A DNA stretch of 64,000 nt. It comes from Allodiplogaster sudhausi. Lineage: Eukaryota > Nematoda > Chromadorea > Rhabditida > Diplogasteridae. Below, in pieces: positions 25,076 to 36,556 of the stretch; position 1 is the first letter of the stretch; each line of letters begins with the position of its first letter. Made by a program: the position numbers and the translations under genes. The stretch covers positions 2,386,001 through 2,450,000 of the forward strand of contig CALZFC010000042.1 in the NCBI GenBank assembly GCA_945643635.1, in the 5' to 3' direction. The notes under the pieces are model-generated. The model was not told where the DNA came from, did not search any database, and saw nothing but the letters and a program-made list of their open reading frames with translations.

Positions 25076-25740
25076 AGAGAGATACAGTCAAGCTCTGGCG
25101 ACGGGCCAACTTTACCCGTGCCAGGAGCAATGACTACGAATTTAAAACCTTTATTCGTAAAAAGAATACGGGAAAAGAAGGAAAAAAACTGTGCAGAAAC
25201 GTTGGTGGGCGAGATGACGAGGCGAGCAGCAGGAAGGTGGATAACCTTGAAGAGTTCCCAAGAAATATACTTAAGGACGACATGTTAAACAGATTGGCGA
25301 ATGCAAAAGCGAAAATTATGTTATTTTTTCTTGAAAACACATTGCCGGCAACCTAATATTTTCAATAGAACCCAATCGAATACATTTGTTAATAGTATTT
25401 AATTAAAACAAGCAACATCATATCATAAAAACGAACGACAGCTAAGAAGTAAAAAAGAATCCTTGAAAAAAAATTGAAGCGAAGCATTTTACTAATACGC
25501 ACATGAACACAAATTCCGAGTTATGTTGTTTATCAGCCCGCGAAAATTTGAACATTTTTCTTGGTAGCAATTTGCCGCGAGTTTCAAAAAAAAATTTCAT
25601 ACAGCAAAAGTGAATGGTTTCTAAGGGATTCAATGTGCTGTGCTTTAGTGTATCATCACATTTAGATCATTGAATATTCAATCACACAAATTTCAAGAGT
25701 CAAAATGAGAGCTGCCAAAATCTTTCGTCATTTCCACTTC
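24300..25740. other. intergenic stretch, no gene seen
   Basis: AT-rich with a GA tract at 25021-25082 and a short CA run near 24930. The long frames here arise from the GA repeat. Possible promoter region for the BTB gene, but no element was identified. Confidence 0.45.
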
Positions 25741-25747
25741 CGTCGAA

Positions 25748-27893
25748 ATGGGCGAGCAGTTGGACTGCTCACTTTATGCTGAGCTCGACAGCTTGGTTGG
25801 TCATTCTTCTCCCTTTCTCAAAGATTAGACCATAATATCATAACTATTCTTCAACGCAGTCTGCGACACTCGTCAGTCTTTTCCTGCGCTGCCCTTCCAC
25901 TCCTTCCTGGCTTGATCCCTTTGGTCATCTTTTATTAGACTCTCCAGCTGGTCGTCCTTTGTAGATTCAAGCAGATCGCTCGGACGGCCGTTTCCTTTCG
26001 CGCTTCCCACGTCGTGGAGCATCTCTCTGATTACATCATCGACTGTGTCCATGTCATCACTCACTCAATTACTTCTTTTTTAATTAGTTTTCATTTAAAT
26101 AATTTTAATAACAAATAAATGATTTAAAATAATTAACTTTGTTACCTTAGGTTGATCCTCTGGATCGACTGCGCGATGCGGCGACTCTCGGGCTGACCCC
26201 AGCAGTGGAGCAGCTCGTGCACGACGCTGCCAAGTCTCGCGTGTGGTACAGGTCTGTCTGCGATCGGGCAGATATCAACTATGTACCAGTCAGCGACTAT
26301 TTAGATGGATTCACGAGGGACTGAAGCCGGATGTTGAATTCGGTGCAGATGTCTACCACAATGTCATCACGAAAGCTGTTGTCAATGTGCGATCTCGCTT
26401 CTGTTTTACAAGGGGCCAATGTCACGTTTTAAGAAATGATACCTGATTTGTTTGTGTTTTTAGGCCTCATTGCCCCGCCCGAGTCCGCGACGCGTCGGCG
26501 GATCTTCCCTCGCACGCGCTGCGGCCATCTTCAGCTGTCTCCTGATGCTCCCCGCAAGGGAAGTGAGGGAGAGGCTCACCCCGATCACTACGTCATCTCT
26601 CTGCTCGGCACCAAGTTCTACATCAACCAGGGTCAACTTCGGTGCTCTCTCTGTCTCTCCCTCTCTCTCTCCCTCTCTCTCCCTCTCTCTCCTCTACGCT
26701 TCCTCTCATTCCTCTGCTCGTCTTAAGGTGTTCTGAAGACGCACGGCACTGAAGGCTTTCCTGTTGATGACGAAGGTCAGCTGTTTATCATTGCTCCGGC
26801 TTTCGTCTTTCAAGCCTATTTTTGACCAAGATGCGTGCAAATTTCCTTGTTCAGGAAACTTGATCGCTCGTTATTCTTCTGAGACGCGTCGTCTTTGTGC
26901 GCTCGTTGGACTGTCGCCAGGGGAGGTTCCTCTTTTTCATTTAAGATATCGATCGCTCATTGATAACAATTCTAAAAATTGATTTCTTATCGGTGTTCCA
27001 CCATCTGCTGCTGTCTCTGCATCCCTTCTGCCCGCCCGTCGCGCCCCCTCACATTCTGCCGGCGCTCTCCTTTGCCTTCGACCACAAGCTTCGATTCGCC
27101 CTAGAGGACATTGAAATGGTATTAGAAGAATTGAAAATATAAAGAATATTAATTTTCTGAACATATTAATTTCTTGCTCTCTAAGAATATTTTTTAAACA
27201 AAATATGAAAAAATTTACAGAATCTGCTTCGTCTGCCGGTCGCGAGTGGCGAGACGATTCTGGCGCATCTGCAGATGTCCGAGAAGTTCGGCCTCAAGAA
27301 TCTGCGTCGTATGACGCTCCTGCGCCTCGAGGTCCTTTCATTTATTACTATTTTCCTCTTCCAAACATTCTCCTTTGCTGCAGGATTCGGCCGCGCATCA
27401 CGCGACAGATCTTGTGACGAGCGCCGAGTTCAACGCGCTATCGACCGCGACGCGTTACGCCGTGCTCGACCGCGTCGCGTCTGGCTGGGCCGTCAGCTAT
27501 CCGAAGCTGGCCGTATTCGTGGAGGCCTTCCATGACGAAGCCACCTTCGCTTCCGCCAACTCGGCCGCCGTCTTCGAACTGGTAAAAAACACTTTTAGAC
27601 TGCATACCTTTCAACAAAAAATTTCATATTAAAAACATAATTTTCCCAATATATCTCTTCGGAACGAATATGCGGAAGACGCCTGCGAAGTCGGAGCGTG
27701 ATTTCCTCTCTTGATTCTTCTTTTTCTCTCTGCCCGCCAGGCCATCTCTACCAGCCCCGTTTTCTTTCGCGTTTGTTTTGAAATAAAGCACTTTTATTCG
27801 TTTGAAGAATTCACGTGCTCATTTACGACAACAAAGATAAATGGTAAATGCGGAAGATTAATGCGACGATGGTGGATGAGATACATATTGTAA
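25748..27893 (+). CDS. BTB/POZ-like protein, ~10 exons
   Basis: Exons join in phase: 25748-25795 (MGEQLDCSLYAELDSL), 26151-26251 (VDPLDRLRDAATLGLTPAVE), 26305-26402, 26464-26631, 26728-26775, 26855-26896, 26946-27118, 27221-27331, 27384-27581, and a last exon from 27741 stopping at 27893. The middle part fits a BTB fold: HYVISLLGTKFYINQGVLKTHG, then FLSVFHHLLLSLHPF, then the helical part ETILAHLQMSEKFGLKNLRR that usually closes the domain. BTB proteins dimerise and often act as cullin-3 adaptors; neither is shown here. The end of exon 3 and the 49-nt intron 26897-26945 are the least certain junctions. A CT tract (26643-26700) fills intron 4. A small minus-strand ORF lies within intron 1. Confidence 0.65.
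25873..26052 (-). CDS. small ORF nested in BTB intron 1, opposite strand
   Basis: A 59-codon frame from ATG 26052 to TGA 25873 encodes a highly charged peptide, MDTVDDVIREMLHDVGSAKG, continuing to DDQRDQARKEWKGSAGKD. Purine-first codon bias is strong, as in real genes of the window. It lies wholly inside a plus-strand intron. It might be a one-exon gene or the last exon of a minus-strand transcript: an AG at 26065 could accept a phase-2 exon overlapping BTB exon 2 in antisense. No family recognised. Confidence 0.35.
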   Translation of the reverse strand: MDTVDDVIREMLHDVGSAKGNGRPSDLLESTKDDQLESLIKDDQRDQARKEWKGSAGKD

Positions 27894-28853
27894 GAAACAT
27901 TCGACATCAGTGGATGCATGTATGTATGTATGTACATATTTAAAGAAAAATTTCAGCCAATTATTGCCAAGAATCGAGGCTGCCCAAAGTGAGTTGATGA
28001 GACGGGCGGAGCATGGGAGAGAGGGCAGTGGTTCTCTGCAATCATGTGACGAGTCCCGCCAGATTCGTCGAGACATTCGCGCTAAACATCCTTTTCATCG
28101 TCTAACAAGTTCGTCATTCCTCGTTTCAAGCCCAATCTATGTGCACAAAATATACGCATTATATTTTTGCTTTAACATATTACGTGATTTTTAAATTCAG
28201 AATTATAGAAAGAGCTAAATATTCAATCAAAATTTTCATAATATGTTAAGCGGAAAAATGATAAGGAGACAGTCAGAAAAAGAGACAGATCGAATGTTCT
28301 CAGAGTGATGTTCTGATAGTGACCTCTTCACTTGGACACACTTTCCATTCCGTCTTCGGCAAATGAAGAAAAAAATATGTTCTGGTGCAGAGCAGATTGC
28401 GTGCGTGTTTTTGATCTCCTCCCCACTACTCCGTAGCTGCTTTTCCCTCTGCGGGATACTGCAGTTGCTTCCACTCCAACTCTTATCTCCAAACAGTGCT
28501 TGCCATCGATATCTCTGCTCCCATGACGCGTTCGTAGAGGAAACAACATAGAAACGAGATAAAATGAAGATATGGAGAGAGAGAAGCAAATGGCAGAGAA
28601 AAAGAGAAGAATGAGAACAAGAACGTGAGTGAAAGAGTGTAAGAGAAAGCAAAGAAGGAGAGAGAGTTCGTGAATGGGCGAAAGTGTTCTCTATGGTAAG
28701 CCTCTTCTGTGAAGGTGACAACGGCGTGCCTTCATATGGAAATGTTTTAATCCGTGTGTTTCGTTGACCGCTTGCTGCCAATGCTCACAGCAGTCAAAAG
28801 CTCTGAATTCGTGCTGATATTCACATTAGACAGGATAGCTTCTTCGAAGGAAG

Positions 28854-31212
28854 ATGAAGGAGTCAACGTACTCTCTTCTCTGTGTATTCCTTCTTGGCTT
28901 CGCGCAACTTTGCATGTTTATTGGATTTGACTACGGTATATCTTCCCAATTTAACATATGTATGTAAATAAGAATAATTCAAGTTAACGAGTTTAATGTT
29001 TTCTTCCAGTTATAGTTTTTTTCCGCATTGACTGATAAATATGAAGCTGATGATCTATGTCATTAATGATGTTGCAGTTTGTAGCTAACTTTTTGGCCGA
29101 GTCGGTCTTCCGCTCTCTCCACGACCGCGACCCTGTGAATGTCGATGAACATGCCGGCTATTATGGGTAGGAAAGCATTTTGCTAAAATTGCATGAAATT
29201 TTTATTTAAAAAACAGCACCATTTCTTTTCCAAACTCTCCCTGTAGGCGAGCGATCTCGAATGTCTTTTGCACGATTGCGAATTTGATTGCTCCACTCTC
29301 ACTTCGCTACATGAAGTCAAAAGTTAGCACTTTTTAATACTATTAAAAATTTTCATTCCAAAGGCAATTTTAAAATATCCCCTGACTACTACGACGAATG
29401 GCACTTTTCAGTGGGTCATGACATTTGCGTCAATCTTCTACACTCTTTATTCTGCTTGCTTTATCACACTCAATCCATACATTTACTACGTCTGCAGTGC
29501 TCTTCAGGGCGTTATGTTTGCGGGTTTGGAATTCCACTCACATTTTTCCGATTCTTAAAACTGGCTATGAATATTATTTACAGAATGATATATACTAGTT
29601 AAGTTCTTAACATTGGCTACAACTGCTACCTGACCGAGATATCAACGAGAGAGAATCTGGAGAGAAATAGTGCTTTGGCCTGGTCAATCGGTTCAATGAG
29701 GTTTGCGGTCGCTTCATCCCTGACTCGAAAACGATAATTATACATGAATGGAAGCTTTCAATGCCACTGGAGTGTTATTCTAGCACAATGTCCGGGGGCA
29801 TCATTTACTCGGCAGTCTTCTTGTTGGATCCTTCCAAAGACACCTCCACCGATGCTGCTTATCGCAACTACAGCGACCTTGAGATTAGGTCTGTCACCTC
29901 TTCTTCTTCTGTTTCTTCTGATACTCTGCTATTTAGGCTCTTCTTTGGCATTTTTGGCATAATGGGAGTTCTCTCAAACGTTCTGTACGCCTGTTTGCCG
30001 ACCAAGGGAGTCAACGGGGGGTTTGCGAAGCCGGGCGAGAAGTCTGCGACAGGAACACCGTCTTTGAGAGATATCATAGACGAACTGAGCAAGATTTTTT
30101 GGCTTGTCAACCTATTCCTCTTATCAGTTCGGAATGATTTCAGAGAACATGATCAGCGCTTTCTGGGACACACGAATTCTTCAAATCTGTCCTCATCTAT
30201 TCTATGTCGGATTGAACGTTTCAACCTACCTGGCTATCTTCCCGACTGCAATTCAGTTCACCTCTGCCTTTGCGAGCATTCCGCTCCTCACTGCCTACTA
30301 TGGCTTTGTTTTCAGCATTGGCAACCTGATCGGTAAGTGTCTAACTGTCTGACCTATCTCGTTCTCTCTCTCTCTCTCTTACTTTCTCTGTCCGCTCGAA
30401 TGATGTTCTCTTGTGTTGCATGTAGCTGGATGCCTTATCAGCGTGGTGAGCAGGCGCGTTGTCAACTTCGGTCTGAAGCCGTTGGTCTCGGTGGCGGTCA
30501 TTCTGCAGGTCTCGTCTTTTGGGCAATTCAAAGATCACAACAAGAACTTAGCGAGCAGGTGATTTGTGTGTTTTGGATGGAATAGAATTGGATAGAGATG
30601 AAGATTCAATCATTTCCTTTTTGCTCAGACCCTAGTCTCATTGCTCATCGTCTTCTCGATTCCTGAAGAAGCTACGAGAGTTCCCACAACCGATGCAGCC
30701 TGGCTAATTCAACCAAAGTTTGTATTTAATTATTTTTTTAATCTATTAGAATTTATATTCTGTTGTTGAAGAACATACACACATACGCACATTGGTTTGT
30801 GTTTCTTTACCACTGAAGACTATGCTCTTCATTAGCCTGAAGCAGTCGTGCATAAATATAGTTGAGTGTGGCGTTTGTGCTGGCGATCGGTTTCGGCTTC
30901 GGCGCCCTCGACAGCTGCAACACGACGAATCGGATGGTCATTTGCACTCTCGCCAGACCCGAAAGACGCGCGCAGACATTCGCGATTTCTCGCTTCTATC
31001 ATGTTTGTTCCTTCTCTTGTGCCGTGTTTGTATGCCTGTCTTCTTTGCAGGGCTTGGCCAGCAGTCTGATCTTCTTCCTCTCCTCGCTCCTCTCCACTTT
31101 CTCCTCCACTTCCATTCTCACTGCCAGCTGCTTCATCGGTGTCATTCTCTTCTGGAGAGTCAGCTCTGATTTGCTCGCCAAGGAAAAGTCTGCTGATGAG
31201 GAGGCAAAGTGA
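28854..31212 (+). CDS. UNC-93/MFSD11-like multi-pass membrane protein, 11 exons
   Basis: A member of the UNC-93 branch of the major facilitator superfamily. Exons: 28854-28936, 29095-29166, 29247-29322, 29412-29523, 29604-29700, 29784-29888, 29938-30332, 30427-30508, 30629-30717, 30867-31002, 31051-31212. Family marks are FVANFLAESVFRSL with HAGYYG (exon 2), NVFCTIANLIAPLSLRYM (exon 3), ALQGVMFAVLNIGYNCYL (exons 4-5), RNSALAWSIGSM (exon 5), and GFGFGALDSCNTT (exon 10), the counterpart of the conserved GDxxxNT of TM9-10. About 12 hydrophobic segments are visible. The C-terminus is acidic (LLAKEKSADEEAK). C. elegans UNC-93 regulates a two-pore potassium channel; the role of this paralog is unknown. 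Exon 7 holds an apparent one-base frameshift at T6 (30095-30100). Confidence 0.85.
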
Positions 31213-31621
31213 AGTAGTAGATCACCTAGCACGTAATGCATACTTTACTTATTTGGTAGAATCTCGCATGTATGCACATACATACTTAATTACTTCATTA
31301 ATATATAAACAAGTCAGAATTTAAATGTGTATCATGTGATGTTATTCCTCCAAACTCTACGGGACTGCAACCTGACTTCCGATGGTTAACTCAATTTCAA
31401 TTTTTGAATTCGAGGAATGCATAAATCTTGACTTGAAACCATACTTTATTATGATATTTCACAAGCAATGTCTTAGTTCATTAAAAGATTAGTTAATGAC
31501 GCTGTCAGTGGCATTTGATGAACGAAATGTTGAATTTGTCTTCATACAATAAGAGAAAAAGAAATGATTGTCCAATGCAGCTGCCAACGCTTTTCGTTTA
31601 GCTGTTTCTGATCCATTTGTT

Positions 31622-34600
31622 TCAATCGCAGCTCTCGCTGCCCTCCTCCTCTTCACTACCAATCGCCTCCTCCCCTTGGCATTCCCCATAGATGAGTTCC
31701 TTGATTACATCCTCTTCCTCGCTGTCGCTCACTTCTTCGATAACGGTAGACATAACTCGAGTCTCGTCTCTCATCGTCGGTACAGAGCTCCGATAAATGT
31801 TGTTCTGGCCAATGGCAGAAACCACTTCCGTTGTTTCGCCAAGCTCGAGAGTCCGCGGCAGCAACTCGAGCGCGAACTCGGCGGTGTCTTTGTCGCTTGT
31901 TCGAATATCCATCTCTGCTGACGCTTGAGGACACCGATTCGCGATGACGTTTATCTGGACAATATTGGTATGCCTTGAGCTCGCCTGACTTTCTGGATTC
32001 CCCTCCCAATCTGCACTGGACTCATGAACAGGGGCTTCTTTAACCGAGTCATCGGAGGAGAAATGCACGCCGTCCCAGTTGACGATCTCTGCAGTTGCAA
32101 TTGGAGTTGAAGTGAACCGAGCCTCGCCCGTGACAGTCTGCCTCCGTGTCACTCTGGTGTCCGTTTCCACATTTTCTACAACCATTATTCTAGTCTGATG
32201 GAACTCTTTAGTTGTTTTTTCTGTATTTGAAGAGTCCTGCGATGGCGCAGGACTGAGAGAAAATGTAGAGAGAGGAAGAAGATTTTGTCTGTCGTTTTCA
32301 AGCAAATCTTGGATGAGTTGTCTACTGCAGTCTTCTGCCCACGTTTCCAACTCTTTCATCCCATCCATTTGTTGTTCGTTGTTATCTTCTCCCTTATCCG
32401 AGTCGTATGCGAGTTCTTTACAGCCTTGGAAGTCAACATTTGCAATGTCCTCGTAGACAAGTTCGATAATTTCTTTAGGAGCTCTTCCCCCTTCTAGATT
32501 CTCCGTGGTGTGGACTCCATCCTCCTGTTCAGCTGTCTTTTCCGATACAGCAGAATCTTCATCAGAAGTCGAGATTTCCTCAACAAACATCGAGTCCGAT
32601 CGTTGATACTTCTTTACTCCTTCGTCTTTTTCAATACCAACATTCGTCTCATCATACTCATTTTCCTTCATCTCGCCCTCGAGTTCTCTCTTCTCCGCTT
32701 GGTCGTCCGCGTCTTCATCGATGACGAATGAGACGGACTTGGCCGGTGCTGGCCAGACGACTTCTTCGGCAGGGTCGATGGGAGTTCCAGAGTCCACGAC
32801 AATCTGAACAGGCGCGAGTCCCTTGTCCACTGAGAAGTCTCGCTCTTCTTGCTTCGCTTCTTCGAACGGAATCATCTCTGTTTCCGGCAGAATGACCATC
32901 TCTTCCTCTTCTCCTTCATCTTCAGACTCTTCGCTCTCCATGACTTCTTCCGAGTCCTCCTCCGTTGTGGATCTTCTCGCGAGTTGCTTCTCCTTCTCTG
33001 GCCTCTCATACTCAGCATCACTCTCTTTCAGCGATTCCACTATCTCATCGCCGTAGATAAGTTCGGCTACATCATTCTTTGCTGAAGATGACGGGCTGGC
33101 AGGATCGGCCCCAACATCTACAACTATCTTTTACTCAGCTTTTCCTTATGCTTTATGAACAAGGCGATAATGATGAAGTGAAAGTATGTGGGTGAATAAG
33201 GGAAGGAAATATGCTAACCGAAAGCGTCAGCATCCGGGTCGTCGTACTTGATGATCATTGTTTCGCTTGAACTTCTGGAAATCAACTCGACTTGGTCCGG
33301 CGTGGAGCGATTGGACTTCTCGCTTGCAAGATCCTCCATTTTATCACTCAGCGGCTGCTCATCAATTGTCACCGCAATCTGCGTTGTTTTAGCGATTCCC
33401 TCATCAGTCTGTTCCCTCGAAGGCTCCTTATCATTCTTTCCATCTTGGCCAATTGACTCAAGGGAGTCAGCAATTCCCTCTTTCAGTTCCTCATCCTCTT
33501 GCTCAAGTAGATCAGTGTAATCTCCAATTGGATCTTCTACTGCTTCATCTGGATCGTCGTGCTTGATGATTGTTTTCCTTGAACTCCTGGGAATCAACTC
33601 GACTTGCACTTCCGGCGTGGAGCGGTCGGACGTCTCACTTCCAAGATCCTCCATTCTTCCTTCATTTAACGATTTCCCGTCAGCGATGCGGTCTGTTGCG
33701 ATCTCTGATTCATCTGATATCTCTCGTTCTCCAACAATCTCTTCTCTTGCAGCTTGGATTATGTGGTCTTCTGCAGCTTTGGAAGCATTGTCTTCGAGTT
33801 CCTCGAAAAGGGGAATCTGTTCTTCAAAAGCGTGTTTCTCAGTCAGAGGCTGCTCTTCAGTTGACACCGTCAGCGTTGTCTTAGCGATTCCCTCATCCGT
33901 CTGTTCCTTCAGTCGCTCCTTGTCATTCTCTCCTTCTCGGCCTATTGACTCAAGCGAATCAGCATTGCCTTCCTCCTCTTCTGCATCCTCTCCTTTCTCT
34001 AGATCGGCTTCATCTCCAATTGTATCTTCTGCTGGCTCCTCTGGTTCCTCCGAGTTCTTTCTGATGGGTACGATGTGGAGGGTCACTGGCTCCAAGTTGT
34101 CGATGCCGATGATACTCTCCGTTTGTTGATGTTCATGTTCCAAAGCGATAGTTGTTGTGGCGCAAACCTGGAAAATGTCTGCATATTTTTATACAGTTCA
34201 TTGGATCTTATCAGAAATAATGATATGCACCTGTTGCGGCGAAACAAGAAGCTCTTCCTCAGGCTGCAACTCGACTGTTTGAGCATCAAGAAGAGTTCGC
34301 GAGCCCTTTTCTTCACTCTGCGGGACAACTTCACCTCCAATTTCTATCATTTTTGGTAGTCGCTTCATTATTGTACATAGGAAATAGTATATGCACGTGT
34401 TGATATAGTACACATGATATATCTCATCGTTTCTCTGCACATTTCCCTCCCTTGTTCCTTACCGATTTCCTCGCTGTGAATGATAAAAGTCCCATTGCTT
34501 GCGGCGTCCTCCTCGATTTGTGATGACGGCGACAGTAAATTCTCGTCTGTAGAATCCGTTTTCTTTCCTAATTTATAAAATTATAGAATTCACTTTTAAA
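31622..34600 (-). CDS. acidic, low-complexity protein with internal duplication (unrecognised)
   Basis: Two long exons are plain: about 33214-34170 and 31622-33115. Shorter N-terminal exons lie at about 34230-34350 (with MIEIGGEVVPQSEEKG) and 34480-34575 (with QIEEDAASNGTFIIHSEEI). The protein is Glu/Asp/Ser-rich, has no predicted membrane segment and ends EEAIGSEEEEGSESCD. Residues around SLESIGREGENDKERLKEQT recur later as SLESIGQDGKNDKEPSREQT, and MEDLGSETSDRSTPE recurs as MEDLASEKSNRSTPD, showing a tandem internal duplication. Many S-D/E clusters could be CK2-type phosphosites. No known domain was recognised. It might be spliced to the block upstream, since the stop at 34954 could be skipped through a GT at that point. 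Confidence 0.6.
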
Positions 34601-34953
34601 ACATTCGAAGCGTCATAAAATTCAAAATCGGTCACTTAAAGAGTGCCATGAACCTTTTGGTCGTGATGCCTTGGGAGTCAAGGAGATTTCCACTACCTCT
34701 GAGAAGATCTCGCGGAACGTTGATGACTCTTTGTCTTCTAAAGTTGTTTGCTATGACCAAAATAAAACAGGGCAAGAGAACCATTCTTCTGCTTCCGCTG
34801 TAAGAGCGACGGCTGCGGACTCTCTCTCGCCGCCGTTGCTATCCTTCGAATGCTCTCACGGAAGACTTCCACCGACTCACGCTTATCGTTGTCTAACACG
34901 CAACTTCATTTCGACAGAATCTACTCTTCTCATTATTCAAAATGAGTCATCTT

Positions 34954-35544
34954 CTACATTTCATAGTTTGTAGGAATCACAAATGATGTCGTACTGGGAG
35001 GAGCATGAGACAAATCGATATCGGCGTCGTCGTCAGAGTATCCCGGAGTAGAATATTTGAGGCGAATAGATCCCCGAGCTGGCTTTGGAGGTGGTGCTAA
35101 GAATAAAACTACTCGGTTGTGTTGGCTATATTTTTCATGTACTTGGCTCAAGGTCGCGGATTCGGAAGCGCGTTAAATCGAATGAATCTCGCGTTGAGAG
35201 TCGCGGTCCAGACCTGAATGAAGATTCAATTTGGAAAAGAGAAAATTATCAATAAAAACTGGCCTCTTGACACGCACGAAAATCTTGATTGAGATTGAAC
35301 CTGGCGGTTTGCCTGAACAGATTCTCAAGACTTTCTAATTCTGCTCAATCCAAAGCTGACCTTGCTCGTATTCCTTTGCTTCGATTGCTTCAATTGCGGC
35401 GTTGAGATCAGAGACGTTGGTTAGTGGAAGCCATTTTGAAGACGAGCCATCTAGGCAGTCTTTCTTGGATCATTTTTTTCGATCTACTTTATGTTTCATT
35501 CTATTCCCTCATCAACTCTCTCCCTCTTTCTCTCTCGCTCGCAG

Positions 35545-35584
<40 letters not shown>

Positions 35585-35920
35585 TCACCATTCCAGAATA
35601 GCCGAGCTGGTCCTCTCCGCATGAGCATGCGAGCATGAGTGTATTTGAGTTCGTAGAAAAGAAGCGGGTGATTCTTCTCGTGCAAACTGTAAAAATGGAA
35701 GTCTATATAAATTTTAATTAAATTTTCGAAAATCAACGTGCATGCATTAATATTTTGGTTGAAAGAGAAAAAAGGAAAGACCTGAGCATCTTGTCCTTGT
35801 ACAAGAGATCAACATCAACGATCCGGCAGCAGTTCGCTGGCAGTGATCGCCTTCTCCGCAGCATTCCTTCCAGAAACGCGTGTAATTTACAATTAAGTTT
35901 TCCCTATGTTCTCCTTTAAA
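34954..35920 (-). CDS. unrecognised protein, ~6 exons (partial model)
   Basis: In transcript order, exons encode AFLEGMLRRRRSLPANCCRI and VDVDLLYKDKM (about 35780-35885), LHEKNHPLLFYELKYTHARM (about 35586-35688, joined in phase), LTNVSDLNAAIEAIEAKEYE (about 35362-35425), ESLENLFRQTARFNLNQDF (about 35265-35333), VWTATLNARFIRFNALPNP (about 35150-35213), and a C-terminal exon PPPKPARGSIRLKYSTPGYS continuing to FVIPTNYEM and a stop at 34954. A CT tract (35517-35582) lies just after the second exon. The C-terminal exon is proline-rich and then acidic. I do not recognise the family, and the start is not located. Confidence 0.5.
35517..35582. repeat. (CT)n simple repeat in intron
   Basis: About 65 bp of CT on the plus strand (GA in the sense of the surrounding minus-strand gene), immediately next to a splice donor. 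Confidence 0.9.
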
Positions 35921-36556
35921 ATATTTGCAGTTCAATATTTTGAGATGTAAAAAATCATTCCGAAAATTTCATTGACGATAAACAAAATGAACTAGGACAT
36001 ACATATGTACTTACATATGTATTTACAAACATAAAGATATATAAAGATATATATGTAGTTCCAACGATATTATTGGCGGTCAGGAAAGTAATGCAAATAA
36101 TATAATATAAATTAAATGTACGACTTGACATGGAGCAGAGGAAAGGAAACCCCACTTCAAAAGAGTAAGAAGACAGTCAGAGTCTTTTTTCGCCCGTTCT
36201 CGCTCCTCCCTTCCCAGAAGAGAGATGAATCAGCTGCTTTCGACACCACCAAACACCTTTTTGTTACGAGAAACACTTTTTTTGTACGAATAGGAACAAC
36301 TTCCCATCTTCATTGTAGAAATGATAATTTATTTATAAATACATATTTCCATACAAGCTCAATTAACTCCTATTATATTAATATGTAGTTCATTTATAAA
36401 GAATTGACTTGTTTAGTCAGAAGCAGCAGACATTCATATGAATCCCCCGGTGTGAGAATTTTAATACAAAAGTACATGTATCTTTTTTATTCTTTATCGG
36501 GAATTGAAACAAATGGAACAAGCGACAGTAAATAAAATAATGAATGATCTACGTAT

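Noticed and set aside
26151..26260. Minus-strand reading containing HELLH, resembling a zinc-protease motif
   Set aside because: It is antisense to BTB exon 2, which joins in phase to exons 1 and 3 on the plus strand with stronger codon bias. The wider sequence shows no protease family features.
32285..34129. Several plus-strand Ser/Phe-rich ORFs
   Set aside because: Antisense shadows of the Glu/Asp-rich minus-strand exons.
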